64,000 nt of DNA from Fictibacillus phosphorivorans (GCF_007673525.1 NZ_VDZU01000001.1:496001-560000), one strand, 5' to 3'. Positions 34,871 through 44,259 are shown, numbered from the stretch's first letter. A program made the numbers and translations. Notes: generated from the sequence alone by a model not told the origin.

Positions 34871-35016
34871 TGAGCAAAACAAGTCCACGATTGAGCTAAA
34901 AAGAAGAGGATTGGTGTGAAATGTGAGCGATTCGGAGCGAAACGCTCAACTGTTGGTGTGAAACGATAGCCATATTGAGCGAACGCGTAATAAATATAAG
35001 AACACGTACCGTAAAA
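34871..35016 (+). repeat. 21-nt periodic array, core GAGCGAAAC/GGTGTGAAA, with conserved tail (6 units)
   Basis: The G(C/T)(G/A/T)AA core starts at 34874, 34895, 34916, 34937, 34958 and 34979, exact 21-nt steps. The tail follows with ACGCGT and ACACGT arms, then ACCGTAAAA. The unit at 34891 reads TTGAGCTAA, so a frame aligned with the repeats is stopped. It lies between the RpiR gene and pssA. The rest of this gap (34669-34860) shows nothing I can name. Confidence 0.9.
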
Positions 35017-35065
35017 ACAACCTCGTCCATATAAAATATGATAATTTGAGTCCGCCCCATGAAAA

Positions 35066-35812
35066 TCACTTCACACTTCTCTTCAAATAGCTCTCAAACA
35101 AAAGGTCGATCAACAGCATCAATGTCGATCTTGCTGTAATATCATAGCCTGCGAACTTCACCCGTCCGACCGTCATGCTTAAACTTGTCTTCACCATCTT
35201 ACCTAATGTGGAGTCAGATGCATTCGTGATCGCGGCTGTATCTACGACTTTGTATGAAAGCTTTTCGGCTGCTTGCAGAAGCGTTTTCGTTTCGCCGCTT
35301 GACGAGATAAAGAACACGAGGTCGTTCGGTTCCACCATGTTCGGTAAAAGGTCGATCATGTGTGACTCGTATGTGTAGTGAGTCTGCTTGTTCGTCTGCA
35401 TGAGTAATTTGCTGAAGTACTCCGCCATCATTTTCGATAGACCTACACCGACCACGATCACTCGCTTTGCGTTCACGATTTTCTCACTCAATTTTTCGAG
35501 CTCCGTTTTTTGAATCGTTTCAAATGCAGAAACAAACTCTTCTTTATAGCGCTCAACGGGATTGTCTCCTAACATCACATGTTGATTCTCGATCGTTTTA
35601 AGAATGTATTTTAGTTCGGAGAAGCCTTCAAGTCCAAGCTTATGGGACATGCGCACGATTGTTGTTGTACTCACGTTGTTCACTTTTGCGCTCTCAGTCA
35701 ACGAATGCGTTTTTGCATCATCTATATGATTGTCTATGTAATATACGACTTGTTTTTCGGTCGGTGTAAGTTCAGCTAACTTGCTGCTGAACTGATCTAG
35801 AAACTTCCCCAT
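35066..35812 (-). CDS. RpiR-family transcriptional regulator
   Basis: About 248 residues. The N-terminal helix-turn-helix covers residues 1-75 (LTPTEKQVVYYIDNHIDDAK, later VSTTTIVRMSHKLGLEGFSE). A SIS sugar-phosphate domain covers 105-240 (VIVVGVGLSKMMAEYFSKLL, then DLVFFISSSGETKTLLQAAE). Upstream ATGs at 35860 and 35827 exist, but GAGGAAG is correctly placed for the ATG at 35812, where RpiR proteins normally start. It is divergent from the glycoside PTS and probably controls it in response to a sugar phosphate such as mannosyl- or glucosylglycerate phosphate. Confidence 0.88.
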   Translation of the reverse strand: MGKFLDQFSSKLAELTPTEKQVVYYIDNHIDDAKTHSLTESAKVNNVSTTTIVRMSHKLGLEGFSELKYILKTIENQHVMLGDNPVERYKEEFVSAFETIQKTELEKLSEKIVNAKRVIVVGVGLSKMMAEYFSKLLMQTNKQTHYTYESHMIDLLPNMVEPNDLVFFISSSGETKTLLQAAEKLSYKVVDTAAITNASDSTLGKMVKTSLSMTVGRVKFAGYDITARSTLMLLIDLLFESYLKRSVK

Positions 35813-35868
35813 CGTTAACTTCCTCATTTCCGTACGATTCTTTCTTTTAGTATAGCCCATTTTTCATT

Positions 35869-35896
35869 CTGTACAAATGTACGGACTCTGTACAAA
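35869..35896. promoter_or_regulatory. Direct repeat CTGTACAAA x2, likely RpiR operator
   Basis: CTGTACAAA occurs at 35869-35877 and again at 35888-35896, 19 nt apart, in the 165-nt divergent gap between the RpiR regulator and the PTS gene. About two helical turns between copies suits a dimeric repressor bound on one face. Confidence 0.5.
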
Positions 35897-35937
35897 GATA
35901 ACGCTTACTTTCATGTTACAAATAGAGTATAGAAAGT

Positions 35938-35951
35938 TGGAAGTGCTTTCA
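35938..35951 (+). promoter_or_regulatory. Probable CcpA site (cre)
   Basis: TGGAAGTGCTTTCA fits the cre pattern TGAAARCGYTTNCA with two mismatches. It is 27 nt before the PTS ATG, so CcpA would repress the glycoside genes while glucose is present. Confidence 0.5.
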
Positions 35952-35977
35952 TACTAGGGGAGATTGGAGTGAATGTC

Positions 35978-37939
35978 ATGGAACTAAGAAACATGACCCA
36001 TCCGAATTTAGTGTTGTTCGATGTAGATGCTCAGAATAAAGAGCAAGTGATCCGACAGCTAATTTCAAAGATTAAAAAACAAAATTATATAGAATCTGAA
36101 GAAGCTTTATTGGAAGCGGTATTAAAACGTGAGGAGCAATCTCCGACAGGCATGGAGGAAGGGTTAGCGATTCCGCACGGAAAATCGGCAACGGTAAAAC
36201 AAGCCGTCTTTGCGGTAGCTCGTCTAAAAACACCACTCCTAGACTGGGAAAGTATCGATCCGAACAACAAAGTCCAGCTCGTATTCTTGATCGCCATTCC
36301 TGAGAGTGAAGCGGGAACGACGCATTTAAAAGTATTGTCTACACTAAGTACGAATCTGATGCGAGACGGTTACTTGGAAGGTTTGATGGCAGCAGGTACA
36401 ACTGATGAGTTTTTAAACAGACTGGATGTTGAAGAGAAGAAAGAAGCTGCCCCTGAAAAAGAATTCACCAAAACCGTCGTTGCGGTTACAGCATGTGCAA
36501 CAGGTATCGCGCATACGTATATGGCGGCTGAAGCTCTGGAAAAAGCAGGACGTGAGTTAGGTGTTTCTGTACTCGTTGAAAAGCAAGGTGCTAGTGGGAT
36601 TGAAGATGAGTTATCAGCAGATGTGATCAAAAATGCAGACGCTGTCATCTTTGCAACGGATATTGCACCAAAGCAAAAAGACCGTTTTGCAGGTAAATCA
36701 TATGTGCAGACCCGAGTTGCTGAACCATTACGAAAAGGGAAAGAAATGATTCAAAAAGCGCTGAGTAACCCTGATGGTGTTGTTGAAGCAGAGGAAGAAG
36801 AATCTTCTACTACTCAATCAAGCGGCGGAGGCGGATTCTTTAAAGATATGGTCCAAGCGGTAATGACAGGGATCTCATACATGATACCCGTTATCGTAGC
36901 AGGTGGATTGATGATGGGAATCGCAAAACTCGGTGCGATGCCGTTCGGACTTGTGAATGAACTCGCAGATCCGAAATATGCTACGCATTCAAATGAGCTA
37001 TTCGTTATTCTTCATCATTTAGATAAATTTGGAGCACTCATATTTAAATTCATGTACCCGATATTTGCAGCGTTTGTCGCCTATTCACTGGCTGACCGTG
37101 TAGGACTTGTAGCTGGATTTATTGGGGGAGCTTTTGCTGGCGGACTTCATTATACGTTCTGGAACAACCCGGATGGCATTCCATCTGGATTCTTAGGAGC
37201 ATTGATCCTTGGTCTTGCAGCAGGTTATATCGCTCGTTTCTTGAACCGAAAAATTCAATTGAACAAAAACTTAGCTGCGATGAAACCGATGTTTATCATC
37301 CCAGCGATCTCAGTACTATCAATCTTTTTCTTAAACTTTTATATTGTAGACCCTGTGTTTGGCGGTCTGAACGTTGTATTACGCAACTGGATTGAATCTG
37401 CACAAGGAACAGGTGACGTTGTGCTTGCATCGATCATCGCTTCTGCAACTGCTTTTGACTTAGGTGGACCGATCAACAAAGCAGCAGGTGCGATCGCGAT
37501 CGGACTTGCAGCAGATGAAGTGTATCCGTTAACGGCTCGTGTTCTAGCGATCGTTATTCCACCGATCGGACTTGGAGTTGCCGTGGTTATCGATAAATAT
37601 ATCGTCGGCCGCCGTGTATTCCCTGCAGATCTTCGTGTAGCAGGTAATACTTCATTATTACTAGGATTCCTTGCAATCTCTGAAGGTGCGATTCCATTCA
37701 TGCTTCGTAACCCGTTGATCACGATTCCGATCAACATTATCGGTGCCATCCTTGGCGCAAGTACGGCTGTCTTGCTTGGGGCTGTTCAATGGCTTCCGCT
37801 TCCGGCAGTTTGGGGCTGGCCGCTCGTTGAAAACCTTTGGGCTTACTTGCTCGGACTCGTTGTCGGCGCAGCGTTCATCGCATTCGCGAACATCTTTATC
37901 CGCTTTGCGATTTTAAAGAGAAAAGAGAGACAAGCGTAA
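35978..37939 (+). CDS. Fructose-family PTS EIIABC, probably for mannosylglycerate or glucosylglycerate
   Basis: About 653 residues with three fused parts: EIIA (about 1-150, active His in GLAIPHGKSA), EIIB (about 160-265, active Cys in AVTACATGIAHTYMAAE) and EIIC (about 280-645, some nine spans). It imports and phosphorylates its sugar. The Fru family includes MngA for 2-O-mannosyl-glycerate, and the next gene is the MngB hydrolase, so a glyceryl glycoside is the likely substrate. GTG at 35969 overlaps the GGAG; ATG at 35978 has 8-nt spacing. A cre and a likely RpiR site lie upstream. Confidence 0.85.
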   Translation: MELRNMTHPNLVLFDVDAQNKEQVIRQLISKIKKQNYIESEEALLEAVLKREEQSPTGMEEGLAIPHGKSATVKQAVFAVARLKTPLLDWESIDPNNKVQLVFLIAIPESEAGTTHLKVLSTLSTNLMRDGYLEGLMAAGTTDEFLNRLDVEEKKEAAPEKEFTKTVVAVTACATGIAHTYMAAEALEKAGRELGVSVLVEKQGASGIEDELSADVIKNADAVIFATDIAPKQKDRFAGKSYVQTRVAEPLRKGKEMIQKALSNPDGVVEAEEEESSTTQSSGGGGFFKDMVQAVMTGISYMIPVIVAGGLMMGIAKLGAMPFGLVNELADPKYATHSNELFVILHHLDKFGALIFKFMYPIFAAFVAYSLADRVGLVAGFIGGAFAGGLHYTFWNNPDGIPSGFLGALILGLAAGYIARFLNRKIQLNKNLAAMKPMFIIPAISVLSIFFLNFYIVDPVFGGLNVVLRNWIESAQGTGDVVLASIIASATAFDLGGPINKAAGAIAIGLAADEVYPLTARVLAIVIPPIGLGVAVVIDKYIVGRRVFPADLRVAGNTSLLLGFLAISEGAIPFMLRNPLITIPINIIGAILGASTAVLLGAVQWLPLPAVWGWPLVENLWAYLLGLVVGAAFIAFANIFIRFAILKRKERQA

Positions 37940-37997
37940 CGATATTTTTCAGATTCTGGAGCTCCAGGAGCAATAATCTTAGTAAATATTTAATCTC

Positions 37998-38144
37998 TTG
38001 AGCGAAACTAAGGGTGTTTTGAGCGAACAGAGATATATGTTGAGCGAAAGATATGATCCAATGAGCGAAAAAGAGGATGTTATGAGTGAAACAAAGACCA
38101 GTTTGAGCGAACGTGTAACAAATAAAAATACACGTACCGTAAAA
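37998..38144 (+). repeat. 21-nt periodic array, core GAGCGAA, with conserved tail (6 units)
   Basis: G(C/T)GAA starts at 38002, 38023, 38044, 38065, 38086 and 38107, exact 21-nt steps. The units are TTGAGCGAA or ATGAGCGAA followed by 12 variable bases. The tail follows (ACGTGT ... ACACGTACCGTAAAA). It lies between the PTS gene and mngB, before a terminator. An open frame of heptads (x-SE-x4) crosses it. Confidence 0.92.
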
Positions 38145-38200
38145 TCCAAACTGTTTAAACAATACGTCGATATGAGCTGAAAAATAAGCATTCAAAATTA

Positions 38201-38239
38201 AAAAAGGGGCGCATCTGTAAAAAGATGACCCCTCTTTCT
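38201..38239 (+). terminator. Terminator between the PTS gene and mngB
   Basis: AAAGGGG..CATCT pairs with AGATG..CCCCTCTTT; a T-rich run follows. It implies that mngB and what follows have their own promoter or depend on read-through. Confidence 0.65.
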
Positions 38240-38271
38240 ATTAAACGTGAGCAACACGGGAGGGAAACAGC

Positions 38272-40938
38272 ATGAAACAGAAACAAAAAAAGGTATACGT
38301 CGTACCGCATTCGCATTGGGATCGTGAGTGGTACTTTACTATAGAAGATTCAAACCTATTACTCGTAGAAAACATGGACCGATTGATGGATGTGATGGAG
38401 AAAGATCCTGAGTATACGGGCTATGTATTTGACGCGCAGAGCTCGATCATTGATGAGTATCTAAAGATTCGTCCAGAAGAAAAAGAACGATTGAGCTATT
38501 TGATCGCGGATAAACGTATCTTTGTAGGGCCTTGGTACACACAAGCGGATTCACTACTTGTGAACCGAGAGTCATTAATCCGCAACTTGATGTACGGAAC
38601 GCGGATCGCTGAAAAGATGGGTCACTCCCTGAACGTTGGTTACCTGCCTGATATTTTTGGTCAGAACACATATCTTCCGTCTATGTTCAAAGAATTTGAT
38701 ATCGACTATAGCGTGTTGCAGCGCGGGATTTATACCGATCAGTTGAACGGTGATCTGAACTTCACGTGGCAATCACCAGACGGCGAGAGCGTGAAGGCGA
38801 ATAATATCTACTTCGGTTATGGTCCAGGAAAATTTTTATCAGATGATCCTCAGTACATGGAAGAGCGATTGCTCCTGATTTTAGAAAAAATAGCTGATCT
38901 GAACGCGGGAACGGATAACTTGTTGTTGCCAGCTGGTGGTGACCAAGTGCTCGTTCGAGAGCATTTTCCTGAAACGGTAAAAAAACTGAACGAAAAAGAT
39001 GAGAAACATGAATATGTGCTCTCTGACTATGAGACGTTCATGAAGGATACGTGGGAAGAAGGAGATTTTAAGAACGTGATACAGGGTGAGCTGATCGCGA
39101 CTCAAAAATCTCGTATTCATAATACGATCCGTTCACAGCGTTATGACATCAAAAAACTTAATGATATGGCTGAAGAAAAGGTCATTTATGAACTAGAACC
39201 TTTGGCAAGTCTGGCGAGTACGCTAGGCTTTAAATATCCGCAACGATGGCTGGATGAGATGTGGAAGATGCTATTCGACGTTCATGCGCATGATAGCATC
39301 GGTGGGTGTAACTCTGATGACACGAATCAAGAAATCGTGAATCGTCTTACAAAGGTTATCCGAATCGCTGATGGCTGTTTGAATCTCTTAAAAAAACAAA
39401 TAACAGAAGCTGTGAGCCGTCAGCTTGGGAAAGACTCAATCTTTATTATGTTCCATCTGCTTCCTAAAGCGTTCGAAGGTTCGCAAAAAGTGGTTTTTTT
39501 CACGAAAGAAAAAGGGTTTGGTGTTCGTGATTTAGACGGAAAGACTGTTTTGTTCGACGTATTGAATCAGGAATATATCTCAGGCGGAAAGACGATCGTC
39601 GTGACCGCGGATGGTGAAAAAGAAGTAGAAGCGCCAGGTTATTACCGAAATGAAGTACTTTTACGCGATGTGAAACTTCCATCCATGGGCTATGAAACAT
39701 TTGAAGTGGTGGAAGATGAAGTGATCGAACATGTAGCTCCGAAAGTTGAAGACAACCGAGCGATCGAAAATGAGAGCTTCCGAATTTATGAGGAAGATGG
39801 AAGATTACATTTAAAGGTGAAGACACTGAACAAGACGATCTCTGATTTTGTAAAGTTTGAAAATGTTGCGGATGCGGGAGATTCGTATGACTTTTCTCCG
39901 CTTGCTGGAGACTCGCCGATCTATTCAAGAGAGATCGAATCTGTATATGTAGAGGGAAGTAATGGTGTCGAGTTCATGGAAGTCGTACATCTGTTACAGG
40001 TGTCGAAAGACTTGGAAGAACGAAAAGTTGGAGATGCAACAGGAAACCTAGTCATTGTAACCCGATTTGAACTTCGCGAGGGTGAAGATTTTATACGAGT
40101 TATCCATGACATTGAAAATGAAGTAAAAGATCACCGCGTTCGTGTGTTGCTGCAAACTTCTGTTGAAGGACCAGATGACTCGTTCGGCGATCAAGGATTC
40201 AGTCTGATTCAACGCCCGACGGTTAATCCGTACATGGAAAACTGGAAAAAAGAGAAGTTCGCTGAAGCACCGGTGCCGTTCTATCCGCTAGAAAATCTAG
40301 CAGGTGTAACGAATGGAGAATTAACTTCTGCTGTTATCACGAAAGGCATCAAAGAATATGAGTTGATCAAAGAAACGGGGCAACTCGCTTTAACATTGTT
40401 CCGAAGCGTAGGTTTGCTTGGCCGTGACAATTTAGCTTGGAGACCAGGTCGCGCGTCAGGTATCAACAATAAAGTCGTTCATACACCGGATGCTCAAATG
40501 CAAACAAAAATGTCATTTGAGTACGCGATTATGGTCACTGAAGGTCATGACGTTAAACAGTTGTTTAACACGGTAGATGAATATCGCGGACACAGTGTGA
40601 GTTATCAAAAGCAAGCGTTGAACACGTTTGAAGAAAGACTCGATCGTTTTGAGATTCCATATCCAGTAGATATCTTGCCTGCGAGATTCAGCTTGTTTGA
40701 GTCAGAAGGCGACTTGTTTTTGAGCACGATGAAAAAAGCGCACGACGATGATTCGGTCATCTTACGTTTGTTTAACCCTAGTGAGGTAGAGCAGACAGTT
40801 GTCTTAAGAAGTGAACACATCCAATCTGTTCTACAAACGAAACTGAACGAAAAAAGTGTGATCGACGTGAAAGACGAAGTGACGGTTACAGCAAAAGGAT
40901 ACGTCACATTAAAGCTTCGTATGAAGGAGAATGTGTAA
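38272..40938 (+). CDS. mngB: Mannosylglycerate hydrolase (GH38 alpha-mannosidase, MngB type)
   Basis: An 888-residue cytoplasmic enzyme, close to E. coli MngB in length. Zinc and active-site blocks are PHSHWDREWY (residues 11-20), FDAQSSIIDEY (about 58-68), GYLPDIFGQNTYLPSMF (about 123-139, nucleophile Asp in PDIFG) and VHAHDSIGGCNSDDTN (about 342-357). It should cut 2-O-(6-phospho-mannosyl)-glycerate into mannose-6-phosphate and glycerate. The preceding PTS would supply the substrate, and the glycerate kinase two genes on would use the glycerate. GGGAGG precedes the ATG. Confidence 0.88.
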   Translation: MKQKQKKVYVVPHSHWDREWYFTIEDSNLLLVENMDRLMDVMEKDPEYTGYVFDAQSSIIDEYLKIRPEEKERLSYLIADKRIFVGPWYTQADSLLVNRESLIRNLMYGTRIAEKMGHSLNVGYLPDIFGQNTYLPSMFKEFDIDYSVLQRGIYTDQLNGDLNFTWQSPDGESVKANNIYFGYGPGKFLSDDPQYMEERLLLILEKIADLNAGTDNLLLPAGGDQVLVREHFPETVKKLNEKDEKHEYVLSDYETFMKDTWEEGDFKNVIQGELIATQKSRIHNTIRSQRYDIKKLNDMAEEKVIYELEPLASLASTLGFKYPQRWLDEMWKMLFDVHAHDSIGGCNSDDTNQEIVNRLTKVIRIADGCLNLLKKQITEAVSRQLGKDSIFIMFHLLPKAFEGSQKVVFFTKEKGFGVRDLDGKTVLFDVLNQEYISGGKTIVVTADGEKEVEAPGYYRNEVLLRDVKLPSMGYETFEVVEDEVIEHVAPKVEDNRAIENESFRIYEEDGRLHLKVKTLNKTISDFVKFENVADAGDSYDFSPLAGDSPIYSREIESVYVEGSNGVEFMEVVHLLQVSKDLEERKVGDATGNLVIVTRFELREGEDFIRVIHDIENEVKDHRVRVLLQTSVEGPDDSFGDQGFSLIQRPTVNPYMENWKKEKFAEAPVPFYPLENLAGVTNGELTSAVITKGIKEYELIKETGQLALTLFRSVGLLGRDNLAWRPGRASGINNKVVHTPDAQMQTKMSFEYAIMVTEGHDVKQLFNTVDEYRGHSVSYQKQALNTFEERLDRFEIPYPVDILPARFSLFESEGDLFLSTMKKAHDDDSVILRLFNPSEVEQTVVLRSEHIQSVLQTKLNEKSVIDVKDEVTVTAKGYVTLKLRMKENV

Positions 40939-42611
40939 TGAGTTTTTCTGTGAAAGCTGAGAGTCTGTTAAAAACAATCTATGGCGAAGATTTTTCGCCT
41001 GATTATAAAGAAGAGATCGTAAAGCTTGTAGAGGGTTGGAGAGAGAAAAAGTGGAGCGAGACAGCTCCACTCTCTGAAAAAAATGTGTATCTGATCACGT
41101 ACGGCGACATCATTAAAGAAGAAGGAGAATCAACGTTAAAAACGCTGAACAAGTTCATTAACGAATACGCGGCAGATGAGATTACGGATGTACATTTGTT
41201 ACCGATGTTTCCGTATACGTCTGATGATGGTTTTTCGGTCGTTGATTATCGTGAAATCCACCCTGAACTAGGGAACTGGGCGGATATTGAACGTTTGTCA
41301 GGCGATTATCGTCTAATGTTTGATTTTGTAGCGAACCATATGTCGAAGTCGAGCAAGTGGTTTCAAGGCTACCTGAAGGGTGAAGCAGAATATGTGAACT
41401 ATTTTACCCCGAAAGAAGATGGTTTCGATGCTTCAAACGTCGTGCGTCCCCGCACCTCTCCGCTATTTCACGAGTACGAAGGTGGAAAGACAGCGTGGAC
41501 AACATTCTCTGAAGACCAGGTGGATGTGAACTTTAAGCATTTTCCTGCGTTGCTTGAGATGACGGATATTTTACTAGATTATGCGAACCGAGGTGGGACA
41601 AGCATTCGTCTAGACGCGATCGGTTTCATGTGGAAAGAATCGGGTACAACATGTATTCATCTTCCTCAAACACATGCCATCATCCAGTTGTGGCGCGAGA
41701 TTTTAGAAGAATTGCAATTAAATACGCTCTTGATCACAGAGACGAATGTTCCGCATAAAGAAAATATCAGCTATTTTGGTGACGGCAACAATGAAGCGCA
41801 TATGGTGTATCAATTTTCACTGCCGCCGCTCGTATTGCACACGTTAACGACTCATGATGCGAGTAAGCTGACGGGTTGGGCGAAGTCAATTGAAAAGGTG
41901 TCTGATTCTGCTACTTACTTTAACTTTTTAGCGAGTCATGACGGTATCGGCATGCGGCCAACAGAAGGCATCTTAACAGAAGAAGAACGTTCATCAATGG
42001 CTAAGAAAGTGTTGAATAACGGCGGTCGTGTTTCGTATAAGAGTAACCCTGACGGAACGGAATCTCCTTATGAGCTGAACATCAATTACATGGACGCGCT
42101 CATCAATAAAGAAGAAGATACGAGTGAAGATATGCAAGTGCAGAAAATGCTTGCTGCACATTCTGTTTTGTTCTCCGTAATGGGTGTTCCGGCTGTCTAT
42201 TATCACTCATTGTTAGGTTCTCGGAACGATTATGAAGGGTTGAAGTCGTCAGGAATCAACCGTCGGATCAATCGACAGAAGTTTAAATACGATGAACTCG
42301 TTTCGGAGTTAGAAACATCTACTCGTCGTCAAAAAGTGTTTACAGGATTGAAGCGTTTGATTCGTACGCGTCAGCAGGAAACAGCGTTCTCACCCTTTGC
42401 TTCACAGTCGATTCTAGACCTTGGGAAGCAGGTATTCTCACTGGTTCGCAGAAATGAAGAAACAGGTGAAACGGTGTTGTTCGTGATGAATGCATCGAAC
42501 AAACTGATTGATGTGGAGCTTCCTTTTTGTGGCGAGGACTTGTGGAGCGGCAATTCTGTTGAAGGAACTGTTGAACTTGTTCCATATCAGTTTATGTGGA
42601 TTAAAAAATAA
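40938..42611 (+). CDS. GH13_18 phosphorylase, probably glucosylglycerate phosphorylase
   Basis: A 557-residue cytoplasmic enzyme of the sucrose-phosphorylase group. Blocks include VHLLPMFPYTSDDGFSVVDY (about residues 91-110), the nucleophile Asp in SIRLDAIGFMWKE, the acid/base Glu in LLITETNVPHKEN, and NFLASHDGIGMRP. Several relatives (E. coli YcjM type) split glucosylglycerate with phosphate into glucose-1-phosphate and glycerate; the neighbours fit that better than sucrose, whose phosphorylase would not need a glycerate kinase. Its ATG shares one base with the mngB stop, so the two are coupled. Confidence 0.82.
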   Translation: MSFSVKAESLLKTIYGEDFSPDYKEEIVKLVEGWREKKWSETAPLSEKNVYLITYGDIIKEEGESTLKTLNKFINEYAADEITDVHLLPMFPYTSDDGFSVVDYREIHPELGNWADIERLSGDYRLMFDFVANHMSKSSKWFQGYLKGEAEYVNYFTPKEDGFDASNVVRPRTSPLFHEYEGGKTAWTTFSEDQVDVNFKHFPALLEMTDILLDYANRGGTSIRLDAIGFMWKESGTTCIHLPQTHAIIQLWREILEELQLNTLLITETNVPHKENISYFGDGNNEAHMVYQFSLPPLVLHTLTTHDASKLTGWAKSIEKVSDSATYFNFLASHDGIGMRPTEGILTEEERSSMAKKVLNNGGRVSYKSNPDGTESPYELNINYMDALINKEEDTSEDMQVQKMLAAHSVLFSVMGVPAVYYHSLLGSRNDYEGLKSSGINRRINRQKFKYDELVSELETSTRRQKVFTGLKRLIRTRQQETAFSPFASQSILDLGKQVFSLVRRNEETGETVLFVMNASNKLIDVELPFCGEDLWSGNSVEGTVELVPYQFMWIKK

Positions 42612-42626
42612 AGTAGGTGGACACGG

Positions 42627-43769
42627 ATGAAGATTGTCATCGCTCCTGATTCATTCAAAGAAAGTATGACAGCAGCTGAGGTCTGTAGAGCAGTGGAAGC
42701 TGGTTTTAAAAAGACGTATCCTCACGCAGATTATGTGCACGTGCCTGTTGGCGACGGTGGAGAAGGAACGGTTACATCTGTTGTAGATGCGACAGGCGGC
42801 GAGATGGTCGAAGTGGAGGCAACAGGTCCGCTCGGTGAAAAAGTAGCTGCCTTTTACGGCGTAACTGGTGATGGGAAGACGGCAGTGATCGAGATGGCTG
42901 CCGCTTCGGGTCTGCATCTTGTTCCGAGAGAGAAGCGGAATCCTTGTGTGACAACAACACGCGGAACAGGTGAACTGATTCTAGATGCTCTTGATCGAGG
43001 AGTGGAGCGGATCGTGCTCGGTCTTGGCGGGTCTGCGACAAACGATGGCGGTGCTGGCATGGCGTCTGCACTTGGTGTGAAGTTTTTGAATGTGAACGGT
43101 GAGGAATTGCCTGCTGGTGGTGAAGCGCTTCGTGAACTTTTGACGATTGATGTGTTGGGGCTGGATGCTAGACTGCAGTCGGTAAAAGTAGATGTGGCGT
43201 GTGATGTAACAAACCCGTTAACAGGACCGCACGGGGCATCGGCAGTTTTTGGACCGCAAAAAGGTGCGACTCCTGAGATGGTAGGTATTTTAGATGAAAG
43301 TTTAAAACGATACGCTGAAGTGGTAGAGCGAAATCTTGGTGTTGCTGTAGATGAGTTGCCAGGTGCTGGTGCTGCTGGAGGCCTTGGTGCAGGAGTCGTG
43401 GCGTTTTTAGATGGAAAGCTGCAGAGCGGAATTGATCTTGTGCTTGATGTAATCCACTTTGAAGATGCGGTTCAGGATGCGGATCTCGTGATTGTTGGAG
43501 AAGGGCGAATCGATTCTCAAACCATTCATGGAAAAGCGCCAGTAGGTGTAGCGAAACGAGCGAAGACTGTTGTGAACGGTGTACCCGTTGTTGCGATTGC
43601 TGGCAGCATCGGTCCTGATTATGAAGCGGTGTACGATCACGGAATTGATGCTGTTTTTAGCGTAATGAACGGTGTGGTGACGTTAGAGGAAGCATTGCTG
43701 CATGGAGCGACTAATGTGGAAAAAACAGCGGGAAATATAGCGCGCTTGATACATTTGAAAATAAATTAG
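42627..43769 (+). CDS. Glycerate kinase (GarK/GlxK family)
   Basis: A 380-residue cytoplasmic kinase of the type-1 glycerate kinase fold. Family blocks: IVIAPDSFKESMTAAEVCRA (residues 3-22), PVGDGGEGT (about 41-49), GLGGSATNDGGAGMASALG (about 132-150) and GAGAAGGLGAGVVAFL (about 245-260). It phosphorylates glycerate, usually to 2-phosphoglycerate. It is the last step of this cluster, taking the glycerate released by the two glycosidases directly upstream. The start is ATG 16 nt after the phosphorylase stop. Confidence 0.92.
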   Translation: MKIVIAPDSFKESMTAAEVCRAVEAGFKKTYPHADYVHVPVGDGGEGTVTSVVDATGGEMVEVEATGPLGEKVAAFYGVTGDGKTAVIEMAAASGLHLVPREKRNPCVTTTRGTGELILDALDRGVERIVLGLGGSATNDGGAGMASALGVKFLNVNGEELPAGGEALRELLTIDVLGLDARLQSVKVDVACDVTNPLTGPHGASAVFGPQKGATPEMVGILDESLKRYAEVVERNLGVAVDELPGAGAAGGLGAGVVAFLDGKLQSGIDLVLDVIHFEDAVQDADLVIVGEGRIDSQTIHGKAPVGVAKRAKTVVNGVPVVAIAGSIGPDYEAVYDHGIDAVFSVMNGVVTLEEALLHGATNVEKTAGNIARLIHLKIN

Positions 43770-43874
43770 CTTCTTGTTCTCAAGGGGCTTTCCTTTTTTA
43801 GGAATTGAGAATAATGAAATGTCTAGAGATGTACAAGCGAGGGCTTTTTCTGAAGTAATCTATACGACATGAGG

Positions 43875-44171
43875 TTAGTGCTTTTGTTTTTGCATCACTT
43901 TTAATAACCCGATCACATCATCATTTTGACTAACTTCGATCCGACTGACAGTAGCTTTAACATCTTTTACATCTGTTTCTAATGTATTCAGTCTAGTAAC
44001 AATCTGTTGTTGGCCAGTTTCTAAGATCGTTACCTTATTATCTAAACTGGTCACTTTATTATCGAGATTGCTCACCTTATTATCCAAGTTGCTCACCTTA
44101 TTATCCAGTTCAGAAACCTTATTATCGATGCTGAGTAATTTTACTAGAATTTCATTCAGTACTTTTTCCAC
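43875..44171 (-). CDS. Small coiled-coil protein with LDNKVSx heptads
   Basis: About 98 residues. Six tandem heptads (IDNKVSE, LDNKVSN, LDNKVSN, LDNKVTS, LDNKVTI and a start copy) lie at about residues 13-55, followed by a further coiled coil. An ATG at 44189 overlaps AAGGAGGTG; the start is GTG at 44171, 6 nt after it. It likely forms a trimeric or dimeric rod. Function unknown. The heptads arise from 21-nt coding repeats and are unrelated to the intergenic arrays. Confidence 0.65.
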   Translation of the reverse strand: MEKVLNEILVKLLSIDNKVSELDNKVSNLDNKVSNLDNKVTSLDNKVTILETGQQQIVTRLNTLETDVKDVKATVSRIEVSQNDDVIGLLKVMQKQKH

Positions 44172-44243
44172 ATGTATCACCTCCTTCATTAGTCTTCCTA
44201 AACATTTTACAATATATAAAACTTATCGTACAGTTGGTGTAAA

Positions 44244-44259
44244 TTAAACAACTGTTTAA
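44244..44259. promoter_or_regulatory. Palindrome TTAAACA-N2-TGTTTAA, copy 2
   Basis: Identical to the 16-mer at 25270, including the AC centre and the AAAT before and AAA after. It lies 19 nt before the pxpA start, overlapping where RNA polymerase would act, so repression is plausible. Confidence 0.55.

Noticed and set aside
37998..38180. 60-codon open frame of SE-containing heptads after the PTS gene
   Set aside because: It is the periodic array read in one frame; the sister array at 34871 has a stop in the equivalent frame.
43875..44171. 21-nt coding repeats (LDNKVSx heptads) as a member of the intergenic array family
   Set aside because: Here the whole unit is conserved and it codes for a coiled coil; the core and tail of the intergenic arrays are missing. 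The same applies to the SEELQxQ heptads in the RsbK-like kinase.
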